A stretch of DNA of 64,000 nt from Rhodobacteraceae bacterium Araon29 (GCA_039640505.1 CP046865.1:2409501-2473500); one strand, 5' to 3'; positions 45,489 through 55,213 are shown, counted from the first letter of the stretch. The notes: a model not told the origin generated them from the sequence alone. Made by a program: numbers and translations.

Positions 45489-46886
45489 ATGGACCATTTT
45501 CCGATCTTTCTTTCGCTAAAGCAAAACCGTGTTGTGCTTTCGGGGGGCGGCGAAGCCGCAAAAGCAAAATTGCGCCTATTGTTAAAGACTTCAGCAAATA
45601 TTGAGGTCTTTGCAAAACAGCCAGACCCAGAGATCATAAAGTGGGCGCGCGCCAAACGGCTGCACTTAGTTGAAACACCACTTGCAGCAGAACTTATTGA
45701 AGGCGCAGCATTGTTTTATGCTGCTAATGAAGACGCCAGTAAAGATCATAAGGTCGCCGCTTTGGCCCGCTCAGTCGGGGTATTGGTCAATATCGTAGAT
45801 AATCTTCAAGATAGCCAATTCATTACACCGGCCATCGTAGACCGCGACCCGGTCACGGTGGCAATTGGCACAGAAGGAACTGCGCCTGTTCTCGCCCGCG
45901 CGATCAAAGCCGATATTGAAACTCGCCTTCCCAGCACGGTTGGAATCCTGGCGCGTTTGGCAAATTCTTTTCGCTCAAAAGTAGAGATACTGCCGTTTGG
46001 GCGGAAAAGGCGTGAATTCTGGAGTGAATTTTTCTTTTCTGTCGGGCCGCGCGCGCTTGCAGACGGCGGCGAGGAACGGGTGAAAAGTGGTCTTGTTGAT
46101 CTATTGGACAGCCATCAAAATAGTCGTAAGGCATCCGGTCATGTGGCCTTTGTTGGTTCTGGTCCGGGCGATCCAGAATTGCTGACACTCAAGGCGCGCA
46201 AGGCGCTGGATACCGCAGATGTTGTTATTTACGACCGTTTGGTGGGTGCCCCGATCTTAGAGCTGGCGCGCCGCGAAGCTATTTTAATTAACGCGGGCAA
46301 AGAAGGCTTTGGCGTTTCAACCTGTCAAAATGACATTAACACTAAGATTGTTGAACATGCCGCATCAGGGGCGCAGGTTCTACGCTTAAAGGGCGGGGAC
46401 GCAACAGTATTTGGGCGCCTTGATGAAGAAATAGAAGCTTGCGAGGCGGCAGGTATCAGCTGGCATATCGTGCCGGGCATCACAGCGGCATCGGCTTCTG
46501 TTGCAGCCATTGGTCAATCCATGACCCGGCGAGGGCGAAATACATCAGTGCGGTATTTGACCGGCCATGATATGCGCGGCTTTGCAGATCACGACTGGGC
46601 CGCCCTAGCCAAAGAAGACACCGTTGCCGCGATTTATATGGGGAAAAAACCTGCGCGTTTTATCCAAGGACGCTTGCTCATGCACGGGGCAGAGCGCAGC
46701 ACGCCCGTCACCATTGTAGAAAATGCATCAAGACCGGACCAACGCATTTTGGCAGCTACGTTAGATACGCTTCCACATATTTTGGAAACATCCAATGTTT
46801 CTGGCCCTGCTCTTACGCTTTATGGGCTTGCCCCACGCGCAACTGAGGCCGATCTAATCGCGACAACTTTGCAGGAGTTTGCTTAA
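45489..46886 (+). CDS. cysG: Siroheme synthase (precorrin-2 dehydrogenase/ferrochelatase plus uroporphyrinogen methyltransferase)
   Basis: A 465-residue fusion. Residues 1-205 are the NAD-dependent precorrin-2 dehydrogenase/ferrochelatase part (VVLSGGGEAAKAKLRLLLK); residues 215-460 are the SAM-dependent uroporphyrinogen III methyltransferase (FVGSGPGDPELLTLKA, LRLKGGDATVFGR, PGITAASA). It makes siroheme for the sulfite/nitrite reductase encoded downstream. It ends in TAATG overlap with the DUF2849 gene, starting a tight operon through fpr. Confidence 0.94.
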   Translation: MDHFPIFLSLKQNRVVLSGGGEAAKAKLRLLLKTSANIEVFAKQPDPEIIKWARAKRLHLVETPLAAELIEGAALFYAANEDASKDHKVAALARSVGVLVNIVDNLQDSQFITPAIVDRDPVTVAIGTEGTAPVLARAIKADIETRLPSTVGILARLANSFRSKVEILPFGRKRREFWSEFFFSVGPRALADGGEERVKSGLVDLLDSHQNSRKASGHVAFVGSGPGDPELLTLKARKALDTADVVIYDRLVGAPILELARREAILINAGKEGFGVSTCQNDINTKIVEHAASGAQVLRLKGGDATVFGRLDEEIEACEAAGISWHIVPGITAASASVAAIGQSMTRRGRNTSVRYLTGHDMRGFADHDWAALAKEDTVAAIYMGKKPARFIQGRLLMHGAERSTPVTIVENASRPDQRILAATLDTLPHILETSNVSGPALTLYGLAPRATEADLIATTLQEFA

Positions 46887-47182
46887 TGGCCCGCAGTTTT
46901 TCACCGAAAATCGTCACCGCAAACGCCCTAATCGAAGGGGATGTGATCTACCTTTGTGCCGATGATACGTGGACCCGCGATTTACAATCTGCAGATGTTA
47001 TCACAGATGAAACGGACGCAGATGTTCGCTTGATCAGTGCAGCATCGCAAACTTCTGTCGCGGTCGGCGTTTATCTCGCAGATATTGAACTTCATCCTGA
47101 TGGTTTGAAAACCAAACATTTTCGCGAAGAGTTTCGCAAATTGGGCCCCTCTAACTATTTCCACGGCAAACAGGCAGGCTAA
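46886..47182 (+). CDS. DUF2849 family protein
   Basis: A 98-residue protein (MARSFSPKIVTANALIEGDVIYL) of the DUF2849 family, found in alphaproteobacteria between siroheme synthase and the sulfite reductase gene. It begins at the cysG stop and ends 3 bases before cysI. The function is unknown; strict linkage suggests a helper of sulfite/nitrite reduction, such as assembly or electron transfer. Confidence 0.88.
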   Translation: MARSFSPKIVTANALIEGDVIYLCADDTWTRDLQSADVITDETDADVRLISAASQTSVAVGVYLADIELHPDGLKTKHFREEFRKLGPSNYFHGKQAG

Positions 47183-47185
47183 TCC

Positions 47186-48856
47186 ATGTATAAATATAAT
47201 GATTTTGATGCTGGCTTTGTGGCTGAACGCAACAAACAGTTCCGCGCTCAGGTCCAGCGCCGGATCAGCGGCGCGCTGAGCGAAGATGAATTTAAACCGC
47301 TGCGCTTGATGAACGGGCTTTATCTTCAGCTTCATGCCTATATGCTGCGCGTGGCGGTTCCCTACGGGACATTAAACAGCGGCCAGATGCACCAGTTGGC
47401 AAACATCGCCCAGCGCTGGGATAAAGGCTATGGGCATTTCACCACACGGCAAAATATCCAATTCAACTGGCCAAAGCTGCCAGATGTGCCTGATATTCTT
47501 GATGCGCTGGCCGAGCTTGAAATGCATGCCATTCAAACCAGCGGCAACACTGTGCGCAACGTCACGGCGGATCACCTATCAGGCGCAGCGGCGGATGAAT
47601 TAGAAGACCCGCGCCCCTATGCCGAACTGATTAGGCAATGGTCTACAGATCACCCCGAATTTCAATTTCTACCGCGCAAATTCAAAATTGCTGTCAGCGG
47701 AAGCGCACAAGACAGGGCCGTGACCCGCGCCCATGATATCGGTTTGCGGTTGGTTGAAAAAAACGGTGAAACCGGATTTGAAGTTATTGTGGGCGGCGGT
47801 CTTGGGCGCACTCCGATGATTGGTAAAATACTGCGGGCTTTTTTACCCAAAGCAGATCTGCTGCCCTACATTGAGGCTACGATCAGTGTCTGGAACCTGT
47901 TGGGCCGGCGGGACAATAAATACAAGTCTCGGATCAAGATCACGGTTCACGAACATGGCATTGATGAAATTAGCAAACTTGTAGAAGCCCGCTTTAAAGA
48001 ACTGCGGCCTAGTTTTAATGGCGCAGACCAGTCCTTATTCGATCACATCAAACCAGCATTTGCAGCCCCTGCTTATAAGCAGCATAGCACAGAGCTGTTC
48101 GAACAAAATTACTCCAACGACCCGGTTTTCCGCGCGTGGGTTGATACAAATGTGATGGCTCACCAAAATGTTGATTATGGAATTGCCACGATTAGCCTAA
48201 AGGCGCATGGACAAACGCCGGGGGATGCCTCGGCTGAGCAAATGCACCTAATCGCCGATCTAGCAGAACGCTATGGCCATGATGAAATCAGGATCAGCCA
48301 TGAGCAGAATATTGTTTTGCCACATGTGCATAAATCCGACCTTCCAGCGGTCCATGCCAGCCTAAAGACTGCGCAACTGGCCACTGCAAATATTGGGTTG
48401 ATCTCGGATATCATTGCCTGCCCGGGCATGGATTACTGTGCTTTGGCCACGGCGCGTTCGATACCCATCGCACAGCAAATCGCAACCCGTTTTGATGAGT
48501 TAAAACTAGAGCATGATATTGGCGAACTGAAACTTAAAATCTCAGGCTGCATCAATGCCTGTGGTCACCATCATGTGGGCCATATTGGCATTTTGGGCCT
48601 TGATCGGGCGGGGGTTGAAAACTACCAAATCACCCTTGGCGGAGATGCCACAGAAACCGCGGCCATTGGCCAGCGAACTGGTCCAGGTTTTTCAGCGGAT
48701 GACCTACTGCCTGCGCTTGAACGCCTGATTACCGCCTATCTGGATCTCCGCAGCGAGCCAAAAGAGACGTTTTTGCAAACCTATCGCCGAGTTGGAGCCA
48801 CCCCATTCAAAGCCGCGCTTTACCCCGAGCGCGCGGTGCGGGCCAATGCCGCATAA
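47186..48856 (+). CDS. cysI: Siroheme-dependent sulfite (or nitrite) reductase
   Basis: A 556-residue NirA/CysI-type reductase with duplicated ferredoxin-like domains. Siroheme/4Fe-4S ligands are visible as CPGMDYC (C-X5-C, near residue 411) and CINAC (C-X3-C, near 454). With cysH and fpr in the same operon the substrate is most likely sulfite, six-electron reduction to sulfide for cysteine synthesis. Nitrite reduction remains possible on sequence alone. Confidence 0.88.
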   Translation: MYKYNDFDAGFVAERNKQFRAQVQRRISGALSEDEFKPLRLMNGLYLQLHAYMLRVAVPYGTLNSGQMHQLANIAQRWDKGYGHFTTRQNIQFNWPKLPDVPDILDALAELEMHAIQTSGNTVRNVTADHLSGAAADELEDPRPYAELIRQWSTDHPEFQFLPRKFKIAVSGSAQDRAVTRAHDIGLRLVEKNGETGFEVIVGGGLGRTPMIGKILRAFLPKADLLPYIEATISVWNLLGRRDNKYKSRIKITVHEHGIDEISKLVEARFKELRPSFNGADQSLFDHIKPAFAAPAYKQHSTELFEQNYSNDPVFRAWVDTNVMAHQNVDYGIATISLKAHGQTPGDASAEQMHLIADLAERYGHDEIRISHEQNIVLPHVHKSDLPAVHASLKTAQLATANIGLISDIIACPGMDYCALATARSIPIAQQIATRFDELKLEHDIGELKLKISGCINACGHHHVGHIGILGLDRAGVENYQITLGGDATETAAIGQRTGPGFSADDLLPALERLITAYLDLRSEPKETFLQTYRRVGATPFKAALYPERAVRANAA

Positions 48857-49580
48857 ATCAATCGCAGCCGAGGTCGCTGCCCTGAATAAGAAATATCGCC
48901 ACCACAGCGCGACTGAGGTCTTGCAGCTTGCTTTAAAAGAATTGGCGCCGCGCAAAATTGCGATGGTATCAAGCTTTGGGGCTGAGAGCGTCGCTCTGCT
49001 GCACCTTTTGGCCATCAGTGATAATACGGTCCCCGTCCTGTTTATCGACACAAGACTGCTGTTTGCCGAAACTTTGGTATACCAAGCAGATGTCAGCGAA
49101 AAGCTGGGCCTCAAAGATATTAGAATTTTGCAACCTTCACGGCAAAGTATCACGCGCGAAGATCCCTATGGTGCTTTACGATTTACAAACCCCGACCGGT
49201 GCTGTGATCTGCGCAAAACTCAGGTTTTGCAAGAAGCTCTGGATGGGTTTAGCGCTTGGATAACCGGCCGCAAAAGATTTCAAGGTGGACCCCGCAAAAC
49301 GCTAGATTTTTTTGAATACGATGCGGATGAAAACAAAATAAAAATCAATCCACTGGCACATTGGTCTGCGGAAGATATCACCACCTATATGGAAGAAAAT
49401 CGCTTGCCGCGCCATCCTTTGATTGATCGTGGCTATCCATCCATAGGATGTGCTCCTTGCACCAGCAAAGTTCAACCGGGCGAAGATCAGCGCGCTGGTC
49501 GCTGGCGCAATCACCCAAAAACGGAATGTGGTCTGCATGTAAAAAACCCAGTGCAGTCACCGGTAGGAGAAAGAGCATGA
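48846..49580 (+). CDS. cysH: Adenylylsulfate reductase (APS-type CysH)
   Basis: About 244 residues, starting at ATG 48846 inside the end of cysI. It carries the CC pair (DRCCDLRK, near residue 118) and CxxC (CAPC, near 202) that bind a 4Fe-4S cluster in APS reductases, plus the catalytic ECGLH near the C-terminus. It should reduce adenylylsulfate directly to sulfite with thioredoxin. PAPS-specific CysH lacks those extra cysteines. It overlaps the DUF934 gene (ATGA). Confidence 0.92.
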   Translation: MPHKSIAAEVAALNKKYRHHSATEVLQLALKELAPRKIAMVSSFGAESVALLHLLAISDNTVPVLFIDTRLLFAETLVYQADVSEKLGLKDIRILQPSRQSITREDPYGALRFTNPDRCCDLRKTQVLQEALDGFSAWITGRKRFQGGPRKTLDFFEYDADENKIKINPLAHWSAEDITTYMEENRLPRHPLIDRGYPSIGCAPCTSKVQPGEDQRAGRWRNHPKTECGLHVKNPVQSPVGERA

Positions 49581-49954
49581 CCGTAATTGTGACCGACGAT
49601 GGGTTTGGCCCCAATAATTGGATCGAAAATGAGGTTATTGATCTCGGCCCTGAAACCGATCTCGAGACTTTGGAAATTGATGCAGCGATCGAAAAAATTC
49701 GGATCGATTTTCCCAATTTCGCAGATGGGCGCGGTTTTACTTTGGCGCGTCTGCTGCGTTTACGCGGCTATAGCGGAGAGCTTCGCGCCAAAGGACATGT
49801 AATTTGTGAACAATACGCGATGGCACGGCGGTCTGGATTTGATTCGGTGGAAATTGACCAAGCTTTGGCGGATCGGCAACCCGAAGCATTATGGCTTAGC
49901 CGGGCGAACTGGCAAAAACATGACTATCAAGAGCGTTTGCGCGCATCGCGCTAG
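49577..49954 (+). CDS. DUF934 family protein
   Basis: A 125-residue protein of the DUF934 family: GRGFTLARLLRLRGYSGELRA is the characteristic stretch. It starts in ATGA overlap with cysH. The family is almost always encoded beside sulfite reductase/CysH in proteobacteria and is thought to help sulfite reduction; the biochemical role is not established. Confidence 0.9.
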   Translation: MTVIVTDDGFGPNNWIENEVIDLGPETDLETLEIDAAIEKIRIDFPNFADGRGFTLARLLRLRGYSGELRAKGHVICEQYAMARRSGFDSVEIDQALADRQPEALWLSRANWQKHDYQERLRASR

Positions 49955-50000
49955 TAACTCCTTTTGAAACCGTTTAAACCCCTGCAGAGAAAAAAACAAA

Positions 50001-50819
50001 ATGACAGAGCAACTTCCAGTGTCCAAATCAACAGCAACAAAGGCCCCCACATTGCCCGACGCCCAAACCGTCACAGAGGTAAAACACTGGACGGATCGCT
50101 TGTTCTCATTTCGGGTCTCGCGGCCACAATCGCTGCGGTTCAGGTCAGGGGAATTTGTTATGATTGGCCTACTTAAAGACGACGGCAGACCGTTGCTTCG
50201 GGCTTATTCAATTGCCTCACCCGCATGGGATGAAGAGCTAGAATTTTATTCGATCAAAGTGCAGGATGGCCCGCTGACCAGCAGATTGCAGCATATCAAG
50301 CCCGGCGATCAGATTATTATGCGCCCAAAACCTGTGGGAACATTGGTCCATGATGCTTTGCTGCCCGGCAAGCGGCTTTGGTTTTTCTCTACCGGGACGG
50401 GTATAGCACCTTTTGCGTCTTTGATCCGCGAGCCGCAAACCTACGAAGACTATGAACAGATTATTCTCACACATACCTGCCGCGATGTGGCGGATTTGGA
50501 ATATGGGCGTTTGTTAGTGCAAAGCCTAAAAGATGACCCGCTAATCGGTGAACTGGTCGGTGATAAGCTGACCTATTACCCAACAACTACCCGTGAACCC
50601 AGCGCGAAAACAGGCCGGATTACGGATCTTTTGACATCCAAAGACGTTTTCAACGATCTGGGAATTCAAGCCATGCATCCAGACAAGGATCGTGCAATGG
50701 TTTGTGGATCTTTGGGTCTTAATACCGACATGAAAGCAATCTTGGAAAGTTATGGCCTGCGTGAGGGCGCAAATTCTGATCCGGCGGAATATGTGGTTGA
50801 AAAAGCGTTTGTCGGTTAA
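50001..50819 (+). CDS. fpr: Ferredoxin/flavodoxin--NADP+ reductase
   Basis: A 272-residue FNR with the FAD motif RAYSIASP (about residue 67), the FSTGTGIAPFASLIREP NADP loop, VCGSLGLNTDM and a C-terminal YVVEKAFVG. It supplies reduced ferredoxin or flavodoxin, probably for the sulfite reductase four genes upstream. A stem TTTGGG/CCCAAA (50856-50875) downstream may mark the transcript end. Confidence 0.93.
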   Translation: MTEQLPVSKSTATKAPTLPDAQTVTEVKHWTDRLFSFRVSRPQSLRFRSGEFVMIGLLKDDGRPLLRAYSIASPAWDEELEFYSIKVQDGPLTSRLQHIKPGDQIIMRPKPVGTLVHDALLPGKRLWFFSTGTGIAPFASLIREPQTYEDYEQIILTHTCRDVADLEYGRLLVQSLKDDPLIGELVGDKLTYYPTTTREPSAKTGRITDLLTSKDVFNDLGIQAMHPDKDRAMVCGSLGLNTDMKAILESYGLREGANSDPAEYVVEKAFVG

Positions 50820-50996
50820 TCTAAATTTTGCGCACTTTTAAAAAACATGCAAATTTTTGGGGCATAAAACCCAAAGCGTTGTCTTTGTGGCAACATCCGC
50901 TGTCAAACTCACGACCGTTAGTGGGATTAGCACTTGAACAGCTTATGATAGACCGCTAGACCTCTTTGGTAATTTTACAACTACAAAAGGAAGACC

Positions 50997-51545
50997 ATCA
51001 TAGCCCGCAGACCTCACAACGCGCCCCCATCGCGCGAAACCGGCCCCCGCGTAAACGACCGGATCCGGTGTCCAGAAGTCCGTCTTATTGGTGCAGAAGG
51101 CGAAAATGTTGGTGTCGTCAGCCCAGAGCGCGCGATAGAATTGGCCGAAAACGCCGGTTTGGATTTGGTTGAAATTTCCCCAAATGCAGAACCGCCCGTG
51201 TGTAAAATCATGGATTTCGGAAAATATAAGTACGAACAGCAAAAACGCGAATCCGAAGCACGTAAAAAGCAGAAAATCATAGAGATTAAAGAAATCAAGT
51301 TTCGTCCAGGAACGGACACGCACGACTATGATGTGAAAATGCGTAATGTTTTCAAGTTTCTTGAAAATGGCGATAAGGTCAAAATTACCCTTCGCTTTAG
51401 GGGTCGTGAAATGGCACACCTCAACCTTGGCCGCGAGTTGCTAGAGCGGGTTGCCGAAGATGTCCAAGAAATGGGTAAAGTTGAAAATATGCCCAAGATG
51501 GAAGGTCGGCAAATGACCATGATGATTGGTCCTCTTACAAAGTAA
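50997..51545 (+). CDS. infC: Translation initiation factor IF-3, non-ATG start
   Basis: IF3 with the N-domain ([22 protein letters not shown]), the lysine-rich linker and the C-domain ([21 protein letters not shown]). An in-frame TAA lies at 50970, and no ATG, GTG or TTG occurs between it and the ARRPHN start of the protein; the only start codons there are ATC at 50997 and ATA at 51000, preceded by AAAAGGAAG. Rare start codons in infC are known to let IF3 control its own translation. The product is about 181-182 residues, full length. Confidence 0.93.
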   Translation: MIARRPHNAPPSRETGPRVNDRIRCPEVRLIGAEGENVGVVSPERAIELAENAGLDLVEISPNAEPPVCKIMDFGKYKYEQQKRESEARKKQKIIEIKEIKFRPGTDTHDYDVKMRNVFKFLENGDKVKITLRFRGREMAHLNLGRELLERVAEDVQEMGKVENMPKMEGRQMTMMIGPLTK

Positions 51546-51597
51546 TTTTACCACCACCGCGCTCGGCATAAAAAAAGAGTGCGATATGGAAAAGCAC

Positions 51598-51621
51598 AAG
51601 GCGCCGAATAGGCGCCTTTTT
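51598..51621 (+). terminator. Intrinsic terminator of infC
   Basis: AAGGCGCC at 51598-51605 pairs perfectly with GGCGCCTT at 51611-51618 around a GAATA loop, and the T-run continues to 51621. Confidence 0.93.
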
Positions 51622-51722
51622 GCATTTTATACTCGGCCGACTGAATTGACCTGAATTACTTGGCAGAAATAGATTCCAATTGTCGCATGGCGTTTTACGG
51701 CTTCCAACAGCAAACTTCGCGC

Positions 51723-52790
51723 ATGAATGACAAGCCAAAATCAGTAAGTTTGACCGAAGATCAGCGATCTGCACTTCAGACTATTTGCCGACAGCGTAAA
51801 GTCCCAGTTCTTGTCTGGAAGCGCGCCCGTGCATTCATTCTTTTGGATTCTGGCGTTGATGCGAAGACGATTTGCTTCATTCTTGATATTGGCCCTACGG
51901 TTCTCACCGAATGGAAATTCGCCTTTGCTTGTACTGGCTTGTCATTTTTCGGGTTGAAAGACTACAGCCAACGTCAGGGTCACCTGTCTGTTGCGCAAGA
52001 GAAGGCGCTAAAAGCGTATTTCAGTGACAATCCTGCTAGCAGCGCGGATGAGGTCTGCGCTTATATTCTGACGGAGTACGGGCAGAGCTATTGCACATCG
52101 GGAGCCGCAAAGTTGATGCAGCGCTTGGGCTTCGTGTATAAAAAGCCCCAGTCCCTGCCATCTCAGGCCGATGAGGCAAAGCAAGAAGCCTTTATTGCTC
52201 AATATGAGGCCCTTATGACGGGACTGGGGGTCGACGAGATGGTTGTATTCTCGGACGCAGTACATCTGACCCATCAAAGCCGCCCCGCACACGGCTGGTT
52301 CCCCAAAGACCAGAAGACCGCTCTTAAAACCAGCTCGAGGCGTGGTCGCCTCAATATCCAAGGCGCGATTGATCTTGAAACATTCCAGTTCACCTTTGTC
52401 GAAGCCGAAAAGATCAATGCACACACGACAAGGCAGATGTTGGAAAAGCTGGAACAGAACAATCGTACGATGGCAACGATTCATGTCTATCTGGACAACG
52501 CGCGCTATCATCACGCCAAGACACTTCAACCTTGGTTGAACAGCCCAGATCGCAAGGTTAAGCTGCACTTCTTGCCGTCATACGCCCCGCATCTGAACCC
52601 GATTGAACGCCTTTGGGGCGTTATGCACAAATGGGTGACGCACAATCGGCACTACGACACTTTCAACCAGTTCACAGAGGCCATACTGAGATTCTTCCGA
52701 AAGACGCTGCCCGATAATTGGAAAGCGTTTCGCGACACCGTCAGTGACAATTTTCGCTTGGTGTCCCTCAAGAAATACAGAGTTATTTAG
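51723..52790 (+). mobile_element. IS630-family transposase gene (element ends not fixed)
   Basis: A 355-residue transposase with N-terminal HTH domains and a C-terminal DDE domain: FSDAVHLTH (Asp, near residue 176), YLDNARYHHA (Asp, near 256) and HLNPIERLWG (Glu, near 293). It is full length with no frameshift, so it may be active. An inverted pair GGCAGAAA (51662-51669) / TTTCTGCC (52830-52837) brackets it and is a possible end, but the TA duplication expected of IS630 could not be confirmed. It lies just after the infC terminator. Confidence 0.82.
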
Positions 52791-52857
52791 CATAAGGCAG
52801 CCGACCCACTCAAGGTCAGCACTGCGGACTTTTCTGCCGCTCGCACGTTCGACGTCA

Positions 52858-53364
52858 TCAAAGATGTTTGTCAAAGGATATGTATAAGACGCCGAGGATC
52901 GCGATGAGAAACGATGCTCCGGATGCGACCGTGCGCACTTGGTTCCAGAATTGCCATGTAGGTGAGTAGTCCTGCCATATCTGTCGAGCACTGGACAGGT
53001 CATCGGAAACGGTCACTGTTGCTAATGCTTCATTCATTGGAACATTTACAACCATAGTTAGGACAAGCCCACCGCAGAGGTAGACGAGTGCGCTGCCCAC
53101 AAACAACGTCGCGCTTTTGCGAATGCCCTGTCGCCACAACACGATGCCCGTGACAGCCAATACAAGGGGGGTGCCAAAGAATGCTGGCGCAAAAACGCCG
53201 TTTCGAACCGAGGCATTCATTGCTTGCATGGCTTTAATTGCGATGCGCGGATCAGCTTTATCCAATCCCCACATTGTTGAGCACACCCAAGCATAAAAGA
53301 AGCCAAATATTGCCGCACTTAGCAACATTGAGGATAAGACCAGTATCACAGTGCTTGAGCGCAT
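52858..53364 (-). CDS. DUF1772 (anthrone-oxygenase-like) membrane protein
   Basis: A 168-residue inner-membrane protein with four predicted helices and an FGFFYAWVCSTMWGLD segment typical of DUF1772. ATG 53364 is used, with AAGGAG seven bases upstream; a longer frame from 53388 would begin inside the operator. It is divergently transcribed from a TetR-type gene that probably represses it. The function of the family is unknown. Confidence 0.8.
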   Translation of the reverse strand: MRSSTVILVLSSMLLSAAIFGFFYAWVCSTMWGLDKADPRIAIKAMQAMNASVRNGVFAPAFFGTPLVLAVTGIVLWRQGIRKSATLFVGSALVYLCGGLVLTMVVNVPMNEALATVTVSDDLSSARQIWQDYSPTWQFWNQVRTVASGASFLIAILGVLYISFDKHL

Positions 53365-53382
53365 TGTTTTCTCCTTATAAGC

Positions 53383-53424
53383 GTACACATCATTGCGTAT
53401 TTATTAATCCGTAATGATGTGTAC
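53383..53424. promoter_or_regulatory. Operator with perfect 12-bp inverted arms between DUF1772 and tetR-type genes
   Basis: GTACACATCATT at 53383-53394 is exactly inverted as AATGATGTGTAC at 53413-53424, with 18 bases between. It lies in the 91-base divergent gap, where a TetR-family dimer would repress both promoters. Confidence 0.8.
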
Positions 53425-53455
53425 GATAAATGGCAAGAACATTCAGGAGGTTGAT

Positions 53456-54049
53456 ATGCGTGATGAGAAGAAACAAATACGACACGAAGTAATCACAAAT
53501 GCTGCCTATAACATGCTCGCAGCGAAGGGATACGATGGCGCTTCAATGTTGAGCATTGCCAAGGCCGCAAAAGCATCCAATGAGACGCTGTATCGCTGGT
53601 ACGGTGACAAACGGGGGCTCTTTGAAGCGATGGTTTGTGACAACGCTGAGGACATTAAAATTATACTGGAAAAAGCTGTCGTGAGGGAAGACGAACCTTC
53701 GGAAACACTGAGGCATGTTGCGCCGCTCCTGTTGACAATGCTCTTGGGAGAACGTGCGATATTGCTCAACAGAGCGGCAGCGGCAGATCCATCGGGGGAA
53801 TTGGGTGCGGCAATTGCTGCGGGAGGTCGTGATGTAATCCAGCCGCTCATTGCGAAACTGATCCGTACCGTGTGCGGGGATAATGGTGCTGATGTACGTG
53901 AACTAGCAGATCGGTTTCTGGGATTATTGATTGGAGACCTTCAGATCAGGCGCGTCATTGGCGTGCTAAATGCACCCACGAAAGCCGAAATCGAAGTGCG
54001 AAGCAAAAATGCACTTGATGTGTTTTTCAAGCTTATCCAACATCAGTGA
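53456..54049 (+). CDS. TetR-family transcriptional regulator
   Basis: A 197-residue TetR protein: N-terminal HTH (ITNAAYNMLAAKGYDGASMLSIAKAAKASNETLYRWYGDK pattern, residues about 10-55) and an unrelated ligand domain. The start is ATG 53456 after AGGAGG. Its gene is divergent from the DUF1772 gene, with a long inverted repeat between, so self- and neighbour-repression is likely. The ligand is unknown. Confidence 0.88.
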   Translation: MRDEKKQIRHEVITNAAYNMLAAKGYDGASMLSIAKAAKASNETLYRWYGDKRGLFEAMVCDNAEDIKIILEKAVVREDEPSETLRHVAPLLLTMLLGERAILLNRAAAADPSGELGAAIAAGGRDVIQPLIAKLIRTVCGDNGADVRELADRFLGLLIGDLQIRRVIGVLNAPTKAEIEVRSKNALDVFFKLIQHQ

Positions 54050-54217
54050 ATACCGTCGAATTGGGCTCACCGCTACCATTCGCCGCCTTGTAGCATCTCC
54101 GCAACCCGCGCAAAACTTAGGTCAATTCGGTCGTAGGAGTATGCATCCTTATTATCCCACCGCATTATCGCACCGCGAAATTTAAAACTGACGTGATACT
54201 GCCGATAAATGCGCTTG

Positions 54218-55213
54218 TTATTTTTTGGGGCGTCTGGGCTGGGGACGCGTGGGGATTTCTTTTAAAAGGCCGCCGATGGCCATCTGGGCAAAGCTGTTGT
54301 CATCCAGCGAAATCCCACAGGCCACTTGCGAAAGCACCCAATCCGCCCCGTTCAAGGCAGGAGACCGCACACAGCCGGGAAAACCGATCACCGGCCTGGA
54401 TTGAATGTTCCCCAAAAACAGCAGGTTCCCGGGATCAACCGGAATGCCAAACCGCAGAACTTGGCCGCCAGCAGCGCGAACAGCGGCAGGCGCCGTATCA
54501 TTAGGGTCGGATGTTGCAGAACTGGTCAAGATGAGCAAAAGCTCGCTGTTCAAAGAGCCAATGGCCTTTGCCATAGGATCTATTTCATGCTCCGTAGTGA
54601 CGACTTTCTCAAGTGTGATGCCCAATGCATCAAGCCGTGTTTTTATCGCAGAAATACCTTTATCGTCATTGCGGTTTGCATTTTGACTTACCACCAGGCT
54701 GGCTGTTTTCAATTGCGGCGGCAATATTCTGATCGCGGCAGCGCCCAAGGCGCAAGCGGATCGTAACTTTTCGCCATCCACTGCATAGCTGATGATTTTC
54801 ACTGTTCCAACAAGCCCGCCCTTTTGCATTTGCTGATAGTTTGGAACCGTTGCAAAGCTGATCATAGGATCGACCGAATTGAGCGCAATCAACCGGTCGG
54901 CCTGAAGATCCACAATACCTGGTCCAGTAGCCACCAGATTAACCCGCCCGGTAAAGGCAGCTGTGCACTCTAAACCTGCAGCCCTGACATCTGGCACCAA
55001 AGCTTTCGCCAATTCAGCAGCCGCTTGGTTTTCGTGCACATCATTTTCTTGCAACTGTGCGACGGTCACTTCGGTAATACCTGATACAGAGAGCTGCTCA
55101 ATGTGAGCATCTTCTAACATCACCCCCTTTCGCAAACGGCGGCCAGAGCAGACAATCGAATGTGCCAAAATGCTGCCTTTGGCCTGCAGTGTTGGAACCG
55201 GGCCGAACTTCAT
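54218..55213 (-). CDS. Molybdopterin-binding protein (MoeA/MogA-like domain)
   Basis: A 331-residue protein with an N-terminal segment (PTLQAKGSILAHS) and a C-terminal MoCF-type molybdopterin-binding domain (about 165-315; ILTSSATSDPNDTAPAAVRAAGG). It overlaps the xdhC-type gene by 4 bp. In cox/xdh loci such proteins help insert or modify the molybdenum cofactor. It is the last gene of a four-gene leftward block. Confidence 0.82.
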   Translation of the reverse strand: MKFGPVPTLQAKGSILAHSIVCSGRRLRKGVMLEDAHIEQLSVSGITEVTVAQLQENDVHENQAAAELAKALVPDVRAAGLECTAAFTGRVNLVATGPGIVDLQADRLIALNSVDPMISFATVPNYQQMQKGGLVGTVKIISYAVDGEKLRSACALGAAAIRILPPQLKTASLVVSQNANRNDDKGISAIKTRLDALGITLEKVVTTEHEIDPMAKAIGSLNSELLLILTSSATSDPNDTAPAAVRAAGGQVLRFGIPVDPGNLLFLGNIQSRPVIGFPGCVRSPALNGADWVLSQVACGISLDDNSFAQMAIGGLLKEIPTRPQPRRPKK

